Source: Streptococcus sp. Marseille-Q0941 (lineage in GTDB: Bacteria; Bacillota; Bacilli; Lactobacillales; Streptococcaceae). Taken from it: a DNA stretch of 64,000 bases. Of this stretch, positions 24,181-36,021 are shown piece by piece. Position 1 is the stretch's first letter; each line of letters opens with the position of its first letter. The position numbers and the translations under genes were made by a program. The notes beneath the pieces are model-generated. The model was not told the origin of the DNA and did not search any database. It was given only the letters and a program-made list of their open reading frames with translations. The stretch is taken from contig NZ_CALSFO010000007.1 of the NCBI RefSeq assembly GCF_943736975.1, forward strand, positions 102,115-166,114, written 5' to 3'.

Positions 24181-25989
24181 ATGTGTGGAATTGTTGGTGT
24201 TGTTGGAAACACAAATGCAACAGATATTTTGATTCAAGGGCTTGAAAAGCTCGAATACCGTGGTTATGATTCTGCGGGGATTTTTGTCCTAGGTGGTGCT
24301 GAAAGCCATTTGGTGAAAGCTGTTGGTCGTATTGCCGAATTGTCTGCTAAAACTGCTGGTGTTGAGGGGACAACTGGTATTGGGCATACTCGTTGGGCGA
24401 CTCACGGAAAACCAACAGAAGACAATGCTCACCCACACCGCTCTGAGACAGGACGTTTTGTCTTGGTGCACAATGGGGTGATTGAAAACTACCTTGAAAT
24501 CAAGGAAGAATACCTTGCGGGTCACCACTTCAAGGGACAAACAGATACAGAAATCGCCGTACATTTGATTGGGAAATTTACCGAAGAAGACGGTCTCTCA
24601 GTTCTTGAAGCCTTCAAAAAAGCTCTTCACATCATCCGTGGTTCTTATGCCTTTGCCTTGATTGACTCTGAAAATCCAGATGTTATCTATGTGGCAAAAA
24701 ACAAATCACCACTCTTGATTGGTCTTGGGGAAGGCTACAACATGGTCTGCTCTGATGCCATGGCTATGATTCGTGAGACCAACCAATACATGGAAATCCA
24801 TGACCAAGAGTTGGTGATCGTCAAGGCTGATAGTGTTGAAGTGCGAGACTATGATGGACATCGCCGTGAGCGTGCTAGCTACACTGCTGAACTTGACTTG
24901 TCAGATATCGGTAAGGGAACTTACCCTTACTACATGCTCAAGGAAATCGACGAGCAACCAACGGTGATGCGTAAGTTGATCCAAGCCTACACAGATGAGG
25001 CTGGTCAAGTAGTGGTAGATCCAGCCATCATCAAGGCTGTTCAAGAGGCTGACCGCATCTACATCCTTGCAGCTGGGACATCTTACCACGCAGGGTTTGC
25101 TTCTAAGAAGATGTTGGAAGAATTGACAGATACGCCAGTTGAACTGGGAATCTCATCTGAGTGGGGCTATGGTATGCCACTTCTCAGCCAGAAACCACTT
25201 TTCATCTTTATCAGTCAATCTGGTGAAACAGCTGATAGCCGTCAGGTTTTGGTTAAGGCTAATGAAATGGGAATCCCTAGCTTAACTGTAACAAACGTGC
25301 CAGGATCAACTCTTTCACGTGAAGCTAACCATACCATGCTCCTTCACGCGGGTCCTGAAATCGCAGTGGCTTCAACTAAAGCTTATACAGCGCAAATCGC
25401 AGCCCTTGCCTTTCTTGCAAAAGCAGTCGGAGAAGCAAATGGCAATGCTAAAGCACAAGCCTTTGATCTGATTCGTGAGTTGTCTATCGTGGCTCAGTCT
25501 ATCGAATCAACTCTTTCTGATAAAGAAACAATCGATGCTAAAGTTCGTGAGCTTCTTGAAACAACTCGCAACGCCTTTTACATTGGACGTGGTCAAGACT
25601 ACTATGTAGCTATGGAGGCCAGTCTCAAACTCAAAGAGATTTCTTACATTCAGTGTGAAGGTTTTGCGGCAGGAGAACTCAAGCACGGGACTATTGCCTT
25701 GATTGAAGAAGGAACGCCTGTTTTGGCCCTCTTGTCAGACCCAGTTCTTGCTAACCACACTCGTGGGAATATCCAAGAAGTTGCTGCCCGTGGCGCTAAG
25801 GTCCTCACCATCGCAGAAGAAAATGTTGCTAAAGATACAGACGACATCGTCCTTACGACCGTACACCCTTACCTCTCACCAATCTCAATGGTCGTGCCAA
25901 CTCAATTGGTCGCTTACTTTGCAACCCTCCACCGTGGACTTGATGTGGATAAACCACGGAATCTTGCTAAGTCTGTAACAGTAGAATAA
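24181..25989 (+). CDS. glmS: Glutamine-fructose-6-phosphate aminotransferase
   Basis: 602 residues. Makes glucosamine-6-phosphate from fructose-6-phosphate and glutamine, the entry to peptidoglycan and amino-sugar synthesis. It begins [10 protein letters not shown], with the catalytic Cys exposed after Met removal. The class II amidotransferase domain (about 1-220) holds HTRWATHG and NGVIEN. Two SIS domains follow ([28 protein letters not shown]), ending in [15 protein letters not shown] as expected. Full length. Transcribed alone from a strong promoter with operator-like repeats. Codon use is that of a highly expressed core gene, unlike the AT-rich genes upstream. Confidence 0.98.
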   Translation: MCGIVGVVGNTNATDILIQGLEKLEYRGYDSAGIFVLGGAESHLVKAVGRIAELSAKTAGVEGTTGIGHTRWATHGKPTEDNAHPHRSETGRFVLVHNGVIENYLEIKEEYLAGHHFKGQTDTEIAVHLIGKFTEEDGLSVLEAFKKALHIIRGSYAFALIDSENPDVIYVAKNKSPLLIGLGEGYNMVCSDAMAMIRETNQYMEIHDQELVIVKADSVEVRDYDGHRRERASYTAELDLSDIGKGTYPYYMLKEIDEQPTVMRKLIQAYTDEAGQVVVDPAIIKAVQEADRIYILAAGTSYHAGFASKKMLEELTDTPVELGISSEWGYGMPLLSQKPLFIFISQSGETADSRQVLVKANEMGIPSLTVTNVPGSTLSREANHTMLLHAGPEIAVASTKAYTAQIAALAFLAKAVGEANGNAKAQAFDLIRELSIVAQSIESTLSDKETIDAKVRELLETTRNAFYIGRGQDYYVAMEASLKLKEISYIQCEGFAAGELKHGTIALIEEGTPVLALLSDPVLANHTRGNIQEVAARGAKVLTIAEENVAKDTDDIVLTTVHPYLSPISMVVPTQLVAYFATLHRGLDVDKPRNLAKSVTVE

Positions 25990-26019
25990 GGAAACTCTAT
26001 TCCTAAACTCCAACTTTTC

Positions 26020-26048
26020 TTGTTAACCTAGCAAAATCTTGTTATACT
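26020..26048 (+). promoter_or_regulatory. Promoter for the small membrane-anchored protein
   Basis: TTGTTA, 17-bp spacer, TATACT preceded by TG-T (extended -10), 40 bp before the GTG start. Confidence 0.7.
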
Positions 26049-26087
26049 ATAGAAAACTAGTGAATAGTGAAGTATAAGGAGATTGGA

Positions 26088-26621
26088 GTGGAAATAAAAA
26101 AGGGGAAAATTTCATCTATCATAGGGATTCTGTTTGCCAGTTCATTTTTGATTCGAACTGTCGTGATTCATCAAATGAGAGCTTCAAAGAAACAAGAGAG
26201 TGAAAAGATTGCTGCAGTTCAAGAATTTATCAAATCCCAAGAACAGGCAGAGTCAGACAAACAAAAGGATACTTTTAAAAGTATTCTTGGGAATGGATCA
26301 GGAACTTCTGAACCAGGACCTAGCTATGAAAAAACCATATTTGTGAATCAACAATACAATATTGGTGTTCGAGACGGTGCCTATTATCTCGTAACAATCA
26401 GTAGCAAAAAAGAACTCCTGCTAGAAGGGGTCGATAATGCCTATGCCCTAGCTGTTAAGAATGAAGATAGAAACAAACAAGAAGTTGCTATGGTTGTTCA
26501 TAAAGATGGAGTTTGGCATGTTATAAATGAGGAAGGGGAAATCACGAAAACCCTTGACCGACAATATATAACAGCTCATACCAAGCTTGTGGTTAAAAAT
26601 CAAACACTTGATTTTGAATAA
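26088..26621 (+). CDS. Membrane-anchored protein of unknown function
   Basis: 177 residues from a GTG 6 nt after AAGGAG; a longer frame from 26067 would place the SD inside the gene. One N-terminal membrane segment (about 7-25: ISSIIGILFASSFLIRTVV), then a charged helix rich in Lys/Glu/Gln (about 30-65) and a beta-rich outer domain. I recognise no family. Monocistronic, between glmS and a convergent regulator gene, with a shared terminator. Confidence 0.65.
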   Translation: MEIKKGKISSIIGILFASSFLIRTVVIHQMRASKKQESEKIAAVQEFIKSQEQAESDKQKDTFKSILGNGSGTSEPGPSYEKTIFVNQQYNIGVRDGAYYLVTISSKKELLLEGVDNAYALAVKNEDRNKQEVAMVVHKDGVWHVINEEGEITKTLDRQYITAHTKLVVKNQTLDFE

Positions 26622-26661
26622 TGTGATTGGCTCATGATTTTTGAGAAAAACAGAGATTTAT

Positions 26662-26697
26662 AAAAACCTCCTAGATGTTTTCTAGGAGGTTTTTAAA
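26662..26697. terminator. Bidirectional terminator
   Basis: AAAAACCTCCTAGA pairs perfectly with TCTAGGAGGTTTTT around 5 nt. A-run and T-run on both sides allow it to end both the small protein gene and the convergent Mga-like gene. Confidence 0.92.
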
Positions 26698-26698
26698 A

Positions 26699-28174
26699 TT
26701 ATAAATCTTGCATGGAAATCTTATTGAGTTCGTTGACAACTTGCAAGATAGATAGGCGACTGATATTAATCACTAACTTGTCTTCAATATCTTTGATATC
26801 AAAGTTAGAGATGATAGCATCGTAGTCACTGTCCATGATTTCTTCAATATTTAGGGTTTCTTTATCCCATGTTTCATACTGGATATTATTTGAAGTATGG
26901 AATTCATAGAGAGAAATCAAGAACTCTGTATGGGCAAAGTCATACTCACTGAGGACTAGGACCTTGACTTTCTTTTTGTGCTCAAATAACTGGTCTGTAA
27001 GGCCCTCAGCGTGGGTGAATAGGGTGTAGATCAGATGAGAGAGAGCAGGAGTTTTGTCTTTTTGTCCCATAATATTCTTGTATCGCATCATTTCAAAGAC
27101 CGTTGCTTCATAAAATTTAGGGAAGAATTTTTTAATCTTTCCAAGAGTATAATCTTTATTTTGTGAAATGATTGATTCAGAGTTGATTTCTCTTCTCTCA
27201 AGCAAGGCAGTGTTGTGCAAGTTCCAAATCAAGGTATCTGTATTTGAAAATTGAACGCCAAATCTACGAGTCAAGTTATCCAGGATGTCTCGGGCAGCAT
27301 GGTAGGAACGATCAACTTGTTCGTAAGACTGACGAGCAGCTAGGAAATCTTCGACTGTGAAGAAAAGACCAGGCTCAGCAAAAGGACTGAAAATCTGATT
27401 GATGGTTTCAGGAGTGACTTCGATGTTCAGACCTTGAGCCAATTCTTGTAACTGAGACTGAAAATCAGGCAGCTGGTCATAGATAGGGCTTAACCAGGAA
27501 GTGGTTTGTTTTGGGAAACGAACAAAATATCCTCTCTTCATTCGATGTATATCAACAGTCGCCTGTGTTCTGATTTGATAGAGGTTCTGATATTTTGCAG
27601 GGAATTTTGCTAAATTTATGAAGAAAGAGACGAAATCATTTATATTTTCTTCCTTAATCTCCTCAAAAGGCCAATCCAGAAAATTATAAACTTCGTGGAA
27701 AAATTGGGAGAAGAAAAAACGAATATCTTTTTCATCTCCAATGATAGATATTGGGGTTACCTTGAGCTTGAAGCGGTAGGTTCCATCGAGTGTCTTATTG
27801 ATATCCGCAACCTTCTTTCGCAAAGAAGGAAGGGAAATATCCAAAGATTCAGAAAGATGCTCATAGGTAAAGGGACTGTCCAAAAGGAAGAAGGCTTTTA
27901 AAATTTGGAAATAATCAGATGTTTGTAAAAAATATTGGTAAATTCGCTCGATACCATTATTTTTCGTATTTACCATCATTATCCCCGCAGTTGAGTGTCG
28001 GATATCAAAATCAGGGAAGATTTCACGTAATTCTTTAATATCACTCTTAATGATGCGAGCGTTGTATCCAATGGTTTTAGATAAATCATCAAGATAAATC
28101 CAATCAGGATTTTCGAACAAATACTCTAAAATCTTTAGTTGCCTTTGCTCTTTTTGGCTGAGTAATTCTCTCAT
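26699..28174 (-). CDS. Mga-family transcriptional regulator
   Basis: 491 residues, the usual length of Mga/MgaSpn-type virulence regulators. N-terminal winged helix-turn-helix units (about 12-65, LKILEYLFENPDWIYLDDLSKTIGYN; and about 100-130, FTYEHLSESLDISLPSLRKKVADINKTL) bind DNA. The middle resembles PTS-regulation (PRD-like) modules, and the C-terminus (VKVLVLSEYDFAHTEFLISLY) resembles an EIIB-like fold. No direct target is obvious; its neighbours are a DUF1846 gene and dexB, which suggests a sugar-linked role. Convergent with the upstream small gene. Confidence 0.8.
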   Translation of the reverse strand: MRELLSQKEQRQLKILEYLFENPDWIYLDDLSKTIGYNARIIKSDIKELREIFPDFDIRHSTAGIMMVNTKNNGIERIYQYFLQTSDYFQILKAFFLLDSPFTYEHLSESLDISLPSLRKKVADINKTLDGTYRFKLKVTPISIIGDEKDIRFFFSQFFHEVYNFLDWPFEEIKEENINDFVSFFINLAKFPAKYQNLYQIRTQATVDIHRMKRGYFVRFPKQTTSWLSPIYDQLPDFQSQLQELAQGLNIEVTPETINQIFSPFAEPGLFFTVEDFLAARQSYEQVDRSYHAARDILDNLTRRFGVQFSNTDTLIWNLHNTALLERREINSESIISQNKDYTLGKIKKFFPKFYEATVFEMMRYKNIMGQKDKTPALSHLIYTLFTHAEGLTDQLFEHKKKVKVLVLSEYDFAHTEFLISLYEFHTSNNIQYETWDKETLNIEEIMDSDYDAIISNFDIKDIEDKLVINISRLSILQVVNELNKISMQDL

Positions 28175-28324
28175 TATAAATAAACTCCCGAAGTAATGTT
28201 AGAATGATTAAAAAAGAAAATAGTCGGAGATTGTCAGAAATAGTACATAAAAAAGTCATAAGAGAGATTTGAAATCTATCGAAGAGGGGTGATACTTAAT
28301 AAGTAGTTCTTACGAGTCTTCAAT

Positions 28325-29809
28325 CTATTTACGATACAAACGATCGTATTGGTAGTATGGATCAAAGGTTATGTTGATACCTAATTTGCGAAGGACATTC
28401 TTATCTTCATCGGTCAAGATGATAGTTGAGTGGGCTTCACTTCCTTTGAGATTACCAAGTTCTTCCATGGCACGCGCAGCGTCAGGATTTTCCATAGCTG
28501 TAATTGCAAGAGCAATAAGAATCTCGTTAGAATGAAGCCGTGGATTGTGACTACCTAAGTGATTGATTTTCAAACCTTGGATCGGTTTCACCACTTCTGG
28601 TTCAATCAATTTTATTTCGGCATCGATGTTAGCTGACTTCTTGATAGCATTGATCAAGGCAGCGGCTGTTGGACCAAAGAGTTCTGAGTTCTTCCCAGTG
28701 ACGATTTCACCAGAAGGCAACTCAAGAGCTAGAGCAGACCCACCTGTTTCTTCAGCTTTTTGTCGCGCAGCTACAGCTACCTTGCGGTCTGCTGGAGTGA
28801 TACCAAGGTCGTTCATGAGAAGTTCAATTTTCTTGACAGCAGATTCAGCAACTTTTTCAGCTTTAAAATCGAGAACTGTTTGGTAGTAGCGACGAATAAT
28901 TTCTTGTTTTGATGCTTCAACTGCAGCGTCGTTATCAGTGATTGCAAAACCAACCATATTTACACCCATGTCAGTTGGAGATGCATAAGGAGATTCACCC
29001 AAGATACGTTCGAGCATACGCTTGAGGACAGGGAAAATCTCGATATCACGATTATAGTTGACGGTAGTTTCTCCGTAAGTTTGGAGATGGAATGGGTCAA
29101 TCATATTGACATCGTCAAGGTCTGCCGTAGCAGCCTCATAGGCTAAGTTGACCGGATGGTGGAGAGGTAGATTCCATACTGGGAAGGTTTCAAACTTAGC
29201 ATAACCAGATTTGATACCATTCAGTTGGTCGTGGTACATGTTAGACATACAAGTTGCCAACTTACCTGAACCAGGTCCAGGAGCCGTCACGACAATTAAA
29301 TTGCGACTAGTTTTGATATAGTCGTTTTTACCCATACCTTCAGGCGAGATGATATGGTCCATATCTGTCGGATATCCCTTGATTGGGTAGTGAAGATAAG
29401 AGTCAATCCCATTTTTAGCTAATTGGTTACGGAAGGCATCCGCTGCAGGTTGACCAGCGTATTGTGTGATAACAACAGAACCAACAAAGATTCCCAATTC
29501 GTTAAATTTATCAATCAAACGAAGCACTTCTTGGTCGTAAGAAATACCCAAGTCACCACGAGCTTTTGAGTGCTCGATATTGCTAGCATTAATGGCAATT
29601 ACAACCTCAACTTGTTCTTTCAACTCTTGCAAAAGTTTGATTTTGTTATCTGGCTCATAACCAGGAAGGACACGGGCAGCGTGGAAGTCCTCCAACATCT
29701 TACCCCCAAACTCCAAGTAGAGCTTGCCGTCGAATTGGTTAATACGCTCCAAAATATGGTCGCGTTGTAAATTTAAATATTTTTCAGAACTAAAAGCTTG
29801 TTTTTTCAT
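28325..29809 (-). CDS. DUF1846 (UPF0371) family protein
   Basis: 494 residues, the full length of the UPF0371 family that precedes dexB in pneumococci as well. Characteristic features are [27 protein letters not shown] near the start, [14 protein letters not shown], a glycine-rich [11 protein letters not shown] segment near 177 and the C-terminal [17 protein letters not shown]. Its biochemical role is unknown. It is divergent from dexB with the cre-like site between them, so both may respond to sugar. Confidence 0.9.
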   Translation of the reverse strand: MKKQAFSSEKYLNLQRDHILERINQFDGKLYLEFGGKMLEDFHAARVLPGYEPDNKIKLLQELKEQVEVVIAINASNIEHSKARGDLGISYDQEVLRLIDKFNELGIFVGSVVITQYAGQPAADAFRNQLAKNGIDSYLHYPIKGYPTDMDHIISPEGMGKNDYIKTSRNLIVVTAPGPGSGKLATCMSNMYHDQLNGIKSGYAKFETFPVWNLPLHHPVNLAYEAATADLDDVNMIDPFHLQTYGETTVNYNRDIEIFPVLKRMLERILGESPYASPTDMGVNMVGFAITDNDAAVEASKQEIIRRYYQTVLDFKAEKVAESAVKKIELLMNDLGITPADRKVAVAARQKAEETGGSALALELPSGEIVTGKNSELFGPTAAALINAIKKSANIDAEIKLIEPEVVKPIQGLKINHLGSHNPRLHSNEILIALAITAMENPDAARAMEELGNLKGSEAHSTIILTDEDKNVLRKLGINITFDPYYQYDRLYRK

Positions 29810-29888
29810 TTTTTTACCTCTATTTTCTATTATATAAAAAAAATAGAAGATAAGAAACTAGAGAGTCATAAAAGTAAGAAAAAAGATA

Positions 29889-29903
29889 AAGCAAACGCTT
29901 GCA
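29889..29903. promoter_or_regulatory. cre-like CcpA site between DUF1846 gene and dexB
   Basis: AAGCAAACGCTTGCA fits the cre consensus WTGNAANCGNWNNCW at all but one position and is a palindrome (GCAA-ACGC-TTGC core). It lies about 60 bp upstream of dexB and 80 bp upstream of the divergent gene. Confidence 0.65.
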
Positions 29904-29952
29904 CAAACAAGAAAAAAAGTCTATCATAGACCATAGATTATTAAAATAATGA

Positions 29953-31572
<1,620 letters not shown>

Positions 31573-31579
31573 AATGAGC

Positions 31580-31612
31580 AAACCTCAAGCTTTTGAAGCT
31601 TGAGGTTTTTGC
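31580..31612 (+). terminator. Intrinsic terminator after dexB
   Basis: AAACCTCAAGCTT pairs perfectly with AAGCTTGAGGTTT around 3 nt, followed by T residues. Confidence 0.92.
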
Positions 31613-31680
31613 CAAGGATTGTATTGAAAAATCTTTAAAAAATATTTGTTAGAATTTTCTAAAAAATCTGGCGAAAGTCC

Positions 31681-31708
31681 TTGCTTTTATGAAAAAATAG
31701 GGTATAAT
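31681..31708 (+). promoter_or_regulatory. Promoter for the first peptide-binding lipoprotein gene
   Basis: TTGCTT, 16-bp spacer, TATAAT (31703-31708), 32 bp upstream of the ATG. Confidence 0.6.
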
Positions 31709-31739
31709 GGTGAAAACACTATCTTTAAGGAGATTACTT

Positions 31740-33707
31740 ATGAAATCGAAAAAGTGGCTCTTAGGAGCAGGTGCTGTTTTGAGTGCGGCCCTTCTGTTAA
31801 CCGCTTGTGGACAAAGTGAAAAAAAGGCTGATGCTCCCAAGACATTTTCTTATGTCTATGCAATAGATCCATCATCTTTGGACTACAGCGTGACGAGCAA
31901 GAGCTCAACTTCTGACGTTATAGCCAACGTTGTCGATGGCCTCTTGGAAAACGATAAATACGGGAACTTGATTCCGTCGCTTGCAGAAGACTGGTCCGTT
32001 TCTAAAGATGGCTTGACCTATACCTACAAACTTCGTAAGGGTGTGAAATGGTATACTTCTGAAGGAGAAGAGTATGCTGAAGTCAAGGCCCAGGACTTTG
32101 TTACTGGTCTGAAACACGCAGCTGATGGTAAATCAGACGGCCTCTCTCTCCTTCAAGATTCTATCAAGGGTTTGGCTGCCTACATCAGTGGAGAAAGCAA
32201 TGATTTCTCTACTGTAGGAGTGAAAGCTGTTGATGATTATACGGTTGAATACACGCTCAATAAACCAGAAAGTTTCTGGAACTCTAAAGTTACAACTGCT
32301 ACCATGCTTCCAGTAAATGAAGAATTTTTGAATTCTAAAGGGAGCGACTACGGTGCGCCAGTACCATCAAGCATTCTTTATAACGGACCTTATTTCTTGA
32401 AATCATTGACTTCAAAATCAGTCATTGAGTATGAAAAGAATCCAAACTATTGGGACAAGGACAATGTTAAGATTGACAACATCAAACTAACCTTCTATGA
32501 TGGTTCTGACCAAGAATCCTTGATTCGTAGCTTTACACAAGGTGCCTATACAACAGCCCGTCTCTTCCCAACAAGCTCAAACTTTGAGTCAACTAAGAAA
32601 GAGTACGGCGATAAGATTGTCTACAGTCCACAAGAAGCGACAAGCTACTATCTCACTGTTAACGTAAACCGCCAGTCTTACAATAAAACAGCTAAAACAG
32701 ACGAAGCTCAAAAAACATCAACCAAAGAAGCTCTTCTCAACAAGAACTTCCGTCAGGCCTTGAACTTTGCCCTTGACCGTCACTCTTACACGGCTCAGTT
32801 GAATGGCGAAGAAGGTGCGGACAAGATTATCCGTAACAGTCTAGTACCTCATGACTACGTTCAAGTGGGTGAAAAGACCTTTGGAGAGTTAGCTCAGGCG
32901 GAGCTCGTTTCATATGGAGATCAGTGGAAAGATGTAGCCCTTACAGATGGCAAGGATACGATTTACAGTCCTGAAAAAGCTAAGGCAGCCTTTGCTAAGG
33001 CCAAGGCAGAATTGCAGGCTAAGGGTGTGACCTTCCCAATCCGTTTGGATGTTCCAGTTGAACAGACCGATGTCATTGCCGTTCAACAGACTAACTCACT
33101 CAAGCAGTCTATCGAGTCAACACTTGGTACAGAGAATGTCATTGTCGATGTCCTTCAAATGACCGATAATGAGAAAATGAGCATTACATCTCAAGCCAAG
33201 GTTCCAGCACAAAAAGACTATGACTTGAACGGAACTGGTTGGGGACCAGACTATCAAGACCCAGCTACCTACCTAAACATTCTTGATGCTAAGAAGGGTT
33301 CTGCCCTTAAACACTTGGGTATCACTCGCGGAAAAGATCCAGAAGTGATGGCTCAAGTTGGTCTGGATGAATACAAGAAACTCTTGGATGATGCTGCATC
33401 TGAAACAAGCGACCTCAATAAGCGTTATGAGAAATACGCTAAAGCTCAAGCCTGGGTATCGGATAGTTCGCTCTTGATCCCAGTTGCTTCTTCAGGTGGT
33501 TCTCCAACCGTGAGCCGTACAGTGCCATTTACAAAAGCCTACTCTCAGGTTGGGATCAAGGGTGATCCATTTGTGTTCAAAGGTTTAGAGTTGCAAAATG
33601 ATATTGTAACCGCTAAAGACTACGAAGAAGCTCTCAAGAAATGGCAAAAAGAGAAAATTGAAACAAATGCCAAGTACCAAAAAGAGTTAGCCAACCACGT
33701 TAAATAA
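31740..33707 (+). CDS. Oligopeptide ABC transporter substrate-binding lipoprotein (AliB-like, first copy)
   Basis: 655 residues from the ATG after AAGGAGATTACTT; an upstream in-frame GTG at 31707 lacks an SD. Signal peptide with lipobox LLTAC gives a lipid-anchored protein outside the membrane. The body is an SBP_bac_5 domain (VDGLLENDKYGNLIPSLAEDW, YNGPYFLKS, NFRQALNFALDRHSY). It captures peptides for the Ami permease, which is not in this window. Tandem with a second paralogue between dexB and the capsule genes, the position held by aliC/aliD (aliB-like ORF1/2) in non-encapsulated pneumococci and some commensals. By position this is the aliC equivalent. Confidence 0.9.
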   Translation: MKSKKWLLGAGAVLSAALLLTACGQSEKKADAPKTFSYVYAIDPSSLDYSVTSKSSTSDVIANVVDGLLENDKYGNLIPSLAEDWSVSKDGLTYTYKLRKGVKWYTSEGEEYAEVKAQDFVTGLKHAADGKSDGLSLLQDSIKGLAAYISGESNDFSTVGVKAVDDYTVEYTLNKPESFWNSKVTTATMLPVNEEFLNSKGSDYGAPVPSSILYNGPYFLKSLTSKSVIEYEKNPNYWDKDNVKIDNIKLTFYDGSDQESLIRSFTQGAYTTARLFPTSSNFESTKKEYGDKIVYSPQEATSYYLTVNVNRQSYNKTAKTDEAQKTSTKEALLNKNFRQALNFALDRHSYTAQLNGEEGADKIIRNSLVPHDYVQVGEKTFGELAQAELVSYGDQWKDVALTDGKDTIYSPEKAKAAFAKAKAELQAKGVTFPIRLDVPVEQTDVIAVQQTNSLKQSIESTLGTENVIVDVLQMTDNEKMSITSQAKVPAQKDYDLNGTGWGPDYQDPATYLNILDAKKGSALKHLGITRGKDPEVMAQVGLDEYKKLLDDAASETSDLNKRYEKYAKAQAWVSDSSLLIPVASSGGSPTVSRTVPFTKAYSQVGIKGDPFVFKGLELQNDIVTAKDYEEALKKWQKEKIETNAKYQKELANHVK

Positions 33708-33720
33708 TCTGTACAATACT

Positions 33721-33760
33721 GAAAGAAATCCAGTTTTTATGCGGGGTTTCTTTCTTTTTT
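33721..33760 (+). terminator. Terminator-like hairpin between the two lipoprotein genes
   Basis: GAAAGAAATCC pairs with GGGTTTCTTTC (one mismatch) followed by a T-run. The two lipoprotein genes are therefore probably separate transcripts. Confidence 0.7.
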
Positions 33761-33867
33761 TCGTCTTAGTGACGGGTAGCAAAAAATTAAATAACTTTAC
33801 TTTTAGGATAAAATTTGATAAAATAATCTTATGTTATAAAACCTAACATATAAGGAGAAGTCGAATC

Positions 33868-35826
33868 ATGAAACTCAAAAAACGATTGATTGGAGCGGGC
33901 TTAACGCTAGCTGTTGCAGTCTTATTGACTGCATGTGGGAAATCGGCAACAGATGCTAAAACCTACTCGTCAACATTTGGTGCAGATCCAACAACCTTCA
34001 ACTACCTTTTGGATTATTCTGGTGATAACACTGCTGTTGTAACCAACTTGGTAGATGGTTTGCTTGAAAATGATAACTATGGAAACCTTATTCCTGCTCT
34101 TGCAGAAGAATGGAGTGTTTCTAAGGATGGTTTAATTTATACTTACAAACTTCGTCAAGATGCTAAATGGTTTACAGCTGACGGCGAAGAATACGCTCCC
34201 CTTAAAGCACAAGACTTTGTAACTGGTATCAAATACGCTGCTGACAACAAGGGACAAGCTCTAGATTTGATTCAGAACTCTATCAAGGGTTTGGATGATT
34301 ATGTAACAGGTGCTAATACGGACTTTTCAAATGTTGGTGTTAAAGCTATAGATGATTACACTGTCCAATATACTTTGACACGTCCAGAGCCGTTCTGGAA
34401 CTCTAAAACAACTAATAGCATCCTCTTCCCCGCTAATGAAGAATTCCTAGCTTCTAAAGGTAAAGACTTCGGAACCTTGAAACCTGATAGCATTCTTTAT
34501 AGCGGACCATATTTGTTAAGAGATTTTACATCTAAGTCATCTATTGAGTATGTGAAGAATCCACATTATTACGACCAAGAAAAAGTAACGATTGAAAAGG
34601 TAAAATTGGCATACTTTGACGGTTCAGACCAAGACTTGACAATCCGTAACTTCGAAAGTGGTGCTTACTCATCTGCAGGTGTTTATCCAAACAGTTCGAA
34701 CTTTGCTAAGACCAAGGAAAAATACAAGGATAATATCGTTTATAGCTTGCAAGATGCGACATCTTGGTACTACAACTTTAACGTCAACCGTGGTGCTTAT
34801 AACCACACTGCGAAAACAAGCGATGATCAAAAACAAGCAACTCAAGCTGCAGTTTTGAATAAAAACTTCCGCCAGGCAATCAACTTCGCCATCGATCGTA
34901 CAGCTTATTCAGCTCAATCAAACGGAGAAGAAGCAGCTAAGAACACTCTTCGCAACACCCTTGTGCCTCCAACTTTCGTGCAAGTAGGTGACAAGACCTT
35001 TGGTGAGAACGTTTCATCTAAGTTGGTAAACTATGGTACACAGTGGGCAAATATGAATCTTGAAGATGCCCAAGATGGTTACTTCAACAAAGAAAAAGCG
35101 CAAGTTAAGTTCGCAGAAGCTAAAAAAGAATTAGAAGACCAAGGTGTAACTTTCCCAATTCATTTGGACTTGCCAGTGGATCAGGTTAATAAGACCTTGC
35201 TTGCAGGAACAAACTCAATCAAGCAATCAATTGAATCAACACTTGGTTCTGAAAATGTTGTGGTTGATGTTATCCAATTGTCGACGGATGATTATACAAA
35301 TGCAACAGTTCAAGCTCCAACTCCAGCAGATCATGATTATGATTTGAACTTGGATGGCTGGTCAGCTGACTACCAAGATCCTTCAACTTACCTCAATCCT
35401 TTTAATGCTGAGGACGGTTTCTACCTCAAGATTTTGGGACTTGATCCAAGCAAAGACACAGCTAAGATTACTAGTCTAGGTTTGGACCAATATACTCAAA
35501 AATTAAAAACAGCAGATGCAGAAAATATAGACGTTGCTAAACGCTATGAAAACTATGCAGATGCACAAGCTTGGTTGATTGACAGTTCACTGCTAATTCC
35601 AGTTGTGTCAAATGGTGGTGGAGCATCAGTGACTCGTGTCACACCTTTCACACGTGCATACTCACTTGTCGGAATCAAAGGTACTGGAAGTAACTATAAG
35701 TACATGAAATTGCAAACCGAAGTCGTAACAACTGTTCAATTTGACGAAGCTAAAGCTAAATGGAAACAAGAGCGTAAAAACTCAGTCGAAAAGAGTCAAA
35801 AAGAATTCGAAAGTCATGTTAAATAA
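33868..35826 (+). CDS. Oligopeptide ABC transporter substrate-binding lipoprotein (AliB-like, second copy)
   Basis: 652 residues, SD AAGGAG before the ATG. Signal peptide and lipobox LLTAC as in its neighbour, and the same SBP_bac_5 domain order (VDGLLENDNYGNLIPALAEEW, YSGPYLLRD, NFRQAINFAIDRTAY). Clearly a diverged tandem paralogue: most blocks align but about a third or more of residues differ, so it likely binds other peptides. By position it corresponds to aliD (aliB-like ORF2). Such proteins in pneumococci sense foreign peptides and affect competence and colonisation; that role is not demonstrable here. Confidence 0.9.
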   Translation: MKLKKRLIGAGLTLAVAVLLTACGKSATDAKTYSSTFGADPTTFNYLLDYSGDNTAVVTNLVDGLLENDNYGNLIPALAEEWSVSKDGLIYTYKLRQDAKWFTADGEEYAPLKAQDFVTGIKYAADNKGQALDLIQNSIKGLDDYVTGANTDFSNVGVKAIDDYTVQYTLTRPEPFWNSKTTNSILFPANEEFLASKGKDFGTLKPDSILYSGPYLLRDFTSKSSIEYVKNPHYYDQEKVTIEKVKLAYFDGSDQDLTIRNFESGAYSSAGVYPNSSNFAKTKEKYKDNIVYSLQDATSWYYNFNVNRGAYNHTAKTSDDQKQATQAAVLNKNFRQAINFAIDRTAYSAQSNGEEAAKNTLRNTLVPPTFVQVGDKTFGENVSSKLVNYGTQWANMNLEDAQDGYFNKEKAQVKFAEAKKELEDQGVTFPIHLDLPVDQVNKTLLAGTNSIKQSIESTLGSENVVVDVIQLSTDDYTNATVQAPTPADHDYDLNLDGWSADYQDPSTYLNPFNAEDGFYLKILGLDPSKDTAKITSLGLDQYTQKLKTADAENIDVAKRYENYADAQAWLIDSSLLIPVVSNGGGASVTRVTPFTRAYSLVGIKGTGSNYKYMKLQTEVVTTVQFDEAKAKWKQERKNSVEKSQKEFESHVK

Positions 35827-35830
35827 TTAA

Positions 35831-35862
35831 AAAATAGAGCTTTTTAAGAGCTCTATTTTTAT
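35831..35862 (+). terminator. Intrinsic terminator before the capsule promoter
   Basis: AAAATAGAGCT pairs with AGCTCTATTTT around 7 nt, followed by T residues; it insulates the polysaccharide operon. Confidence 0.88.
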
Positions 35863-35983
35863 TTTAGTTGTTCTTTAAAAACATAAAATGTAGTAAAAAT
35901 ACTAATAAATATACACTAACTAAATACATTTTCAAAATAAAACGTTTCCTTGACTAATGTAGATAGTCTTTAGAGGTACTTTG

Positions 35984-35992
35984 TGATATAAT
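35984..35992 (+). promoter_or_regulatory. Capsule operon promoter (extended -10)
   Basis: TG-A-TATAAT, TATAAT at 35987-35992, 29 bp before the wzg ATG, with no convincing -35 (TAGTCT at 17 bp). Matches the usual position of the cps promoter after dexB/ali genes. Confidence 0.7.
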
Positions 35993-36021
35993 TAAGTTAA
36001 AATGTTTTGAAGAGGTGTTCC

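Noticed and set aside
24181..24181. glmS ribozyme upstream of glmS
   Set aside because: No glmS ribozyme core sequence is recognisable in the 75-nt leader; operator-like sites fit better.
26067..26087. Upstream GTG start of the small membrane-anchored protein
   Set aside because: The AAGGAG that should serve as SD lies inside this extension and is ideally spaced for the GTG at 26088.
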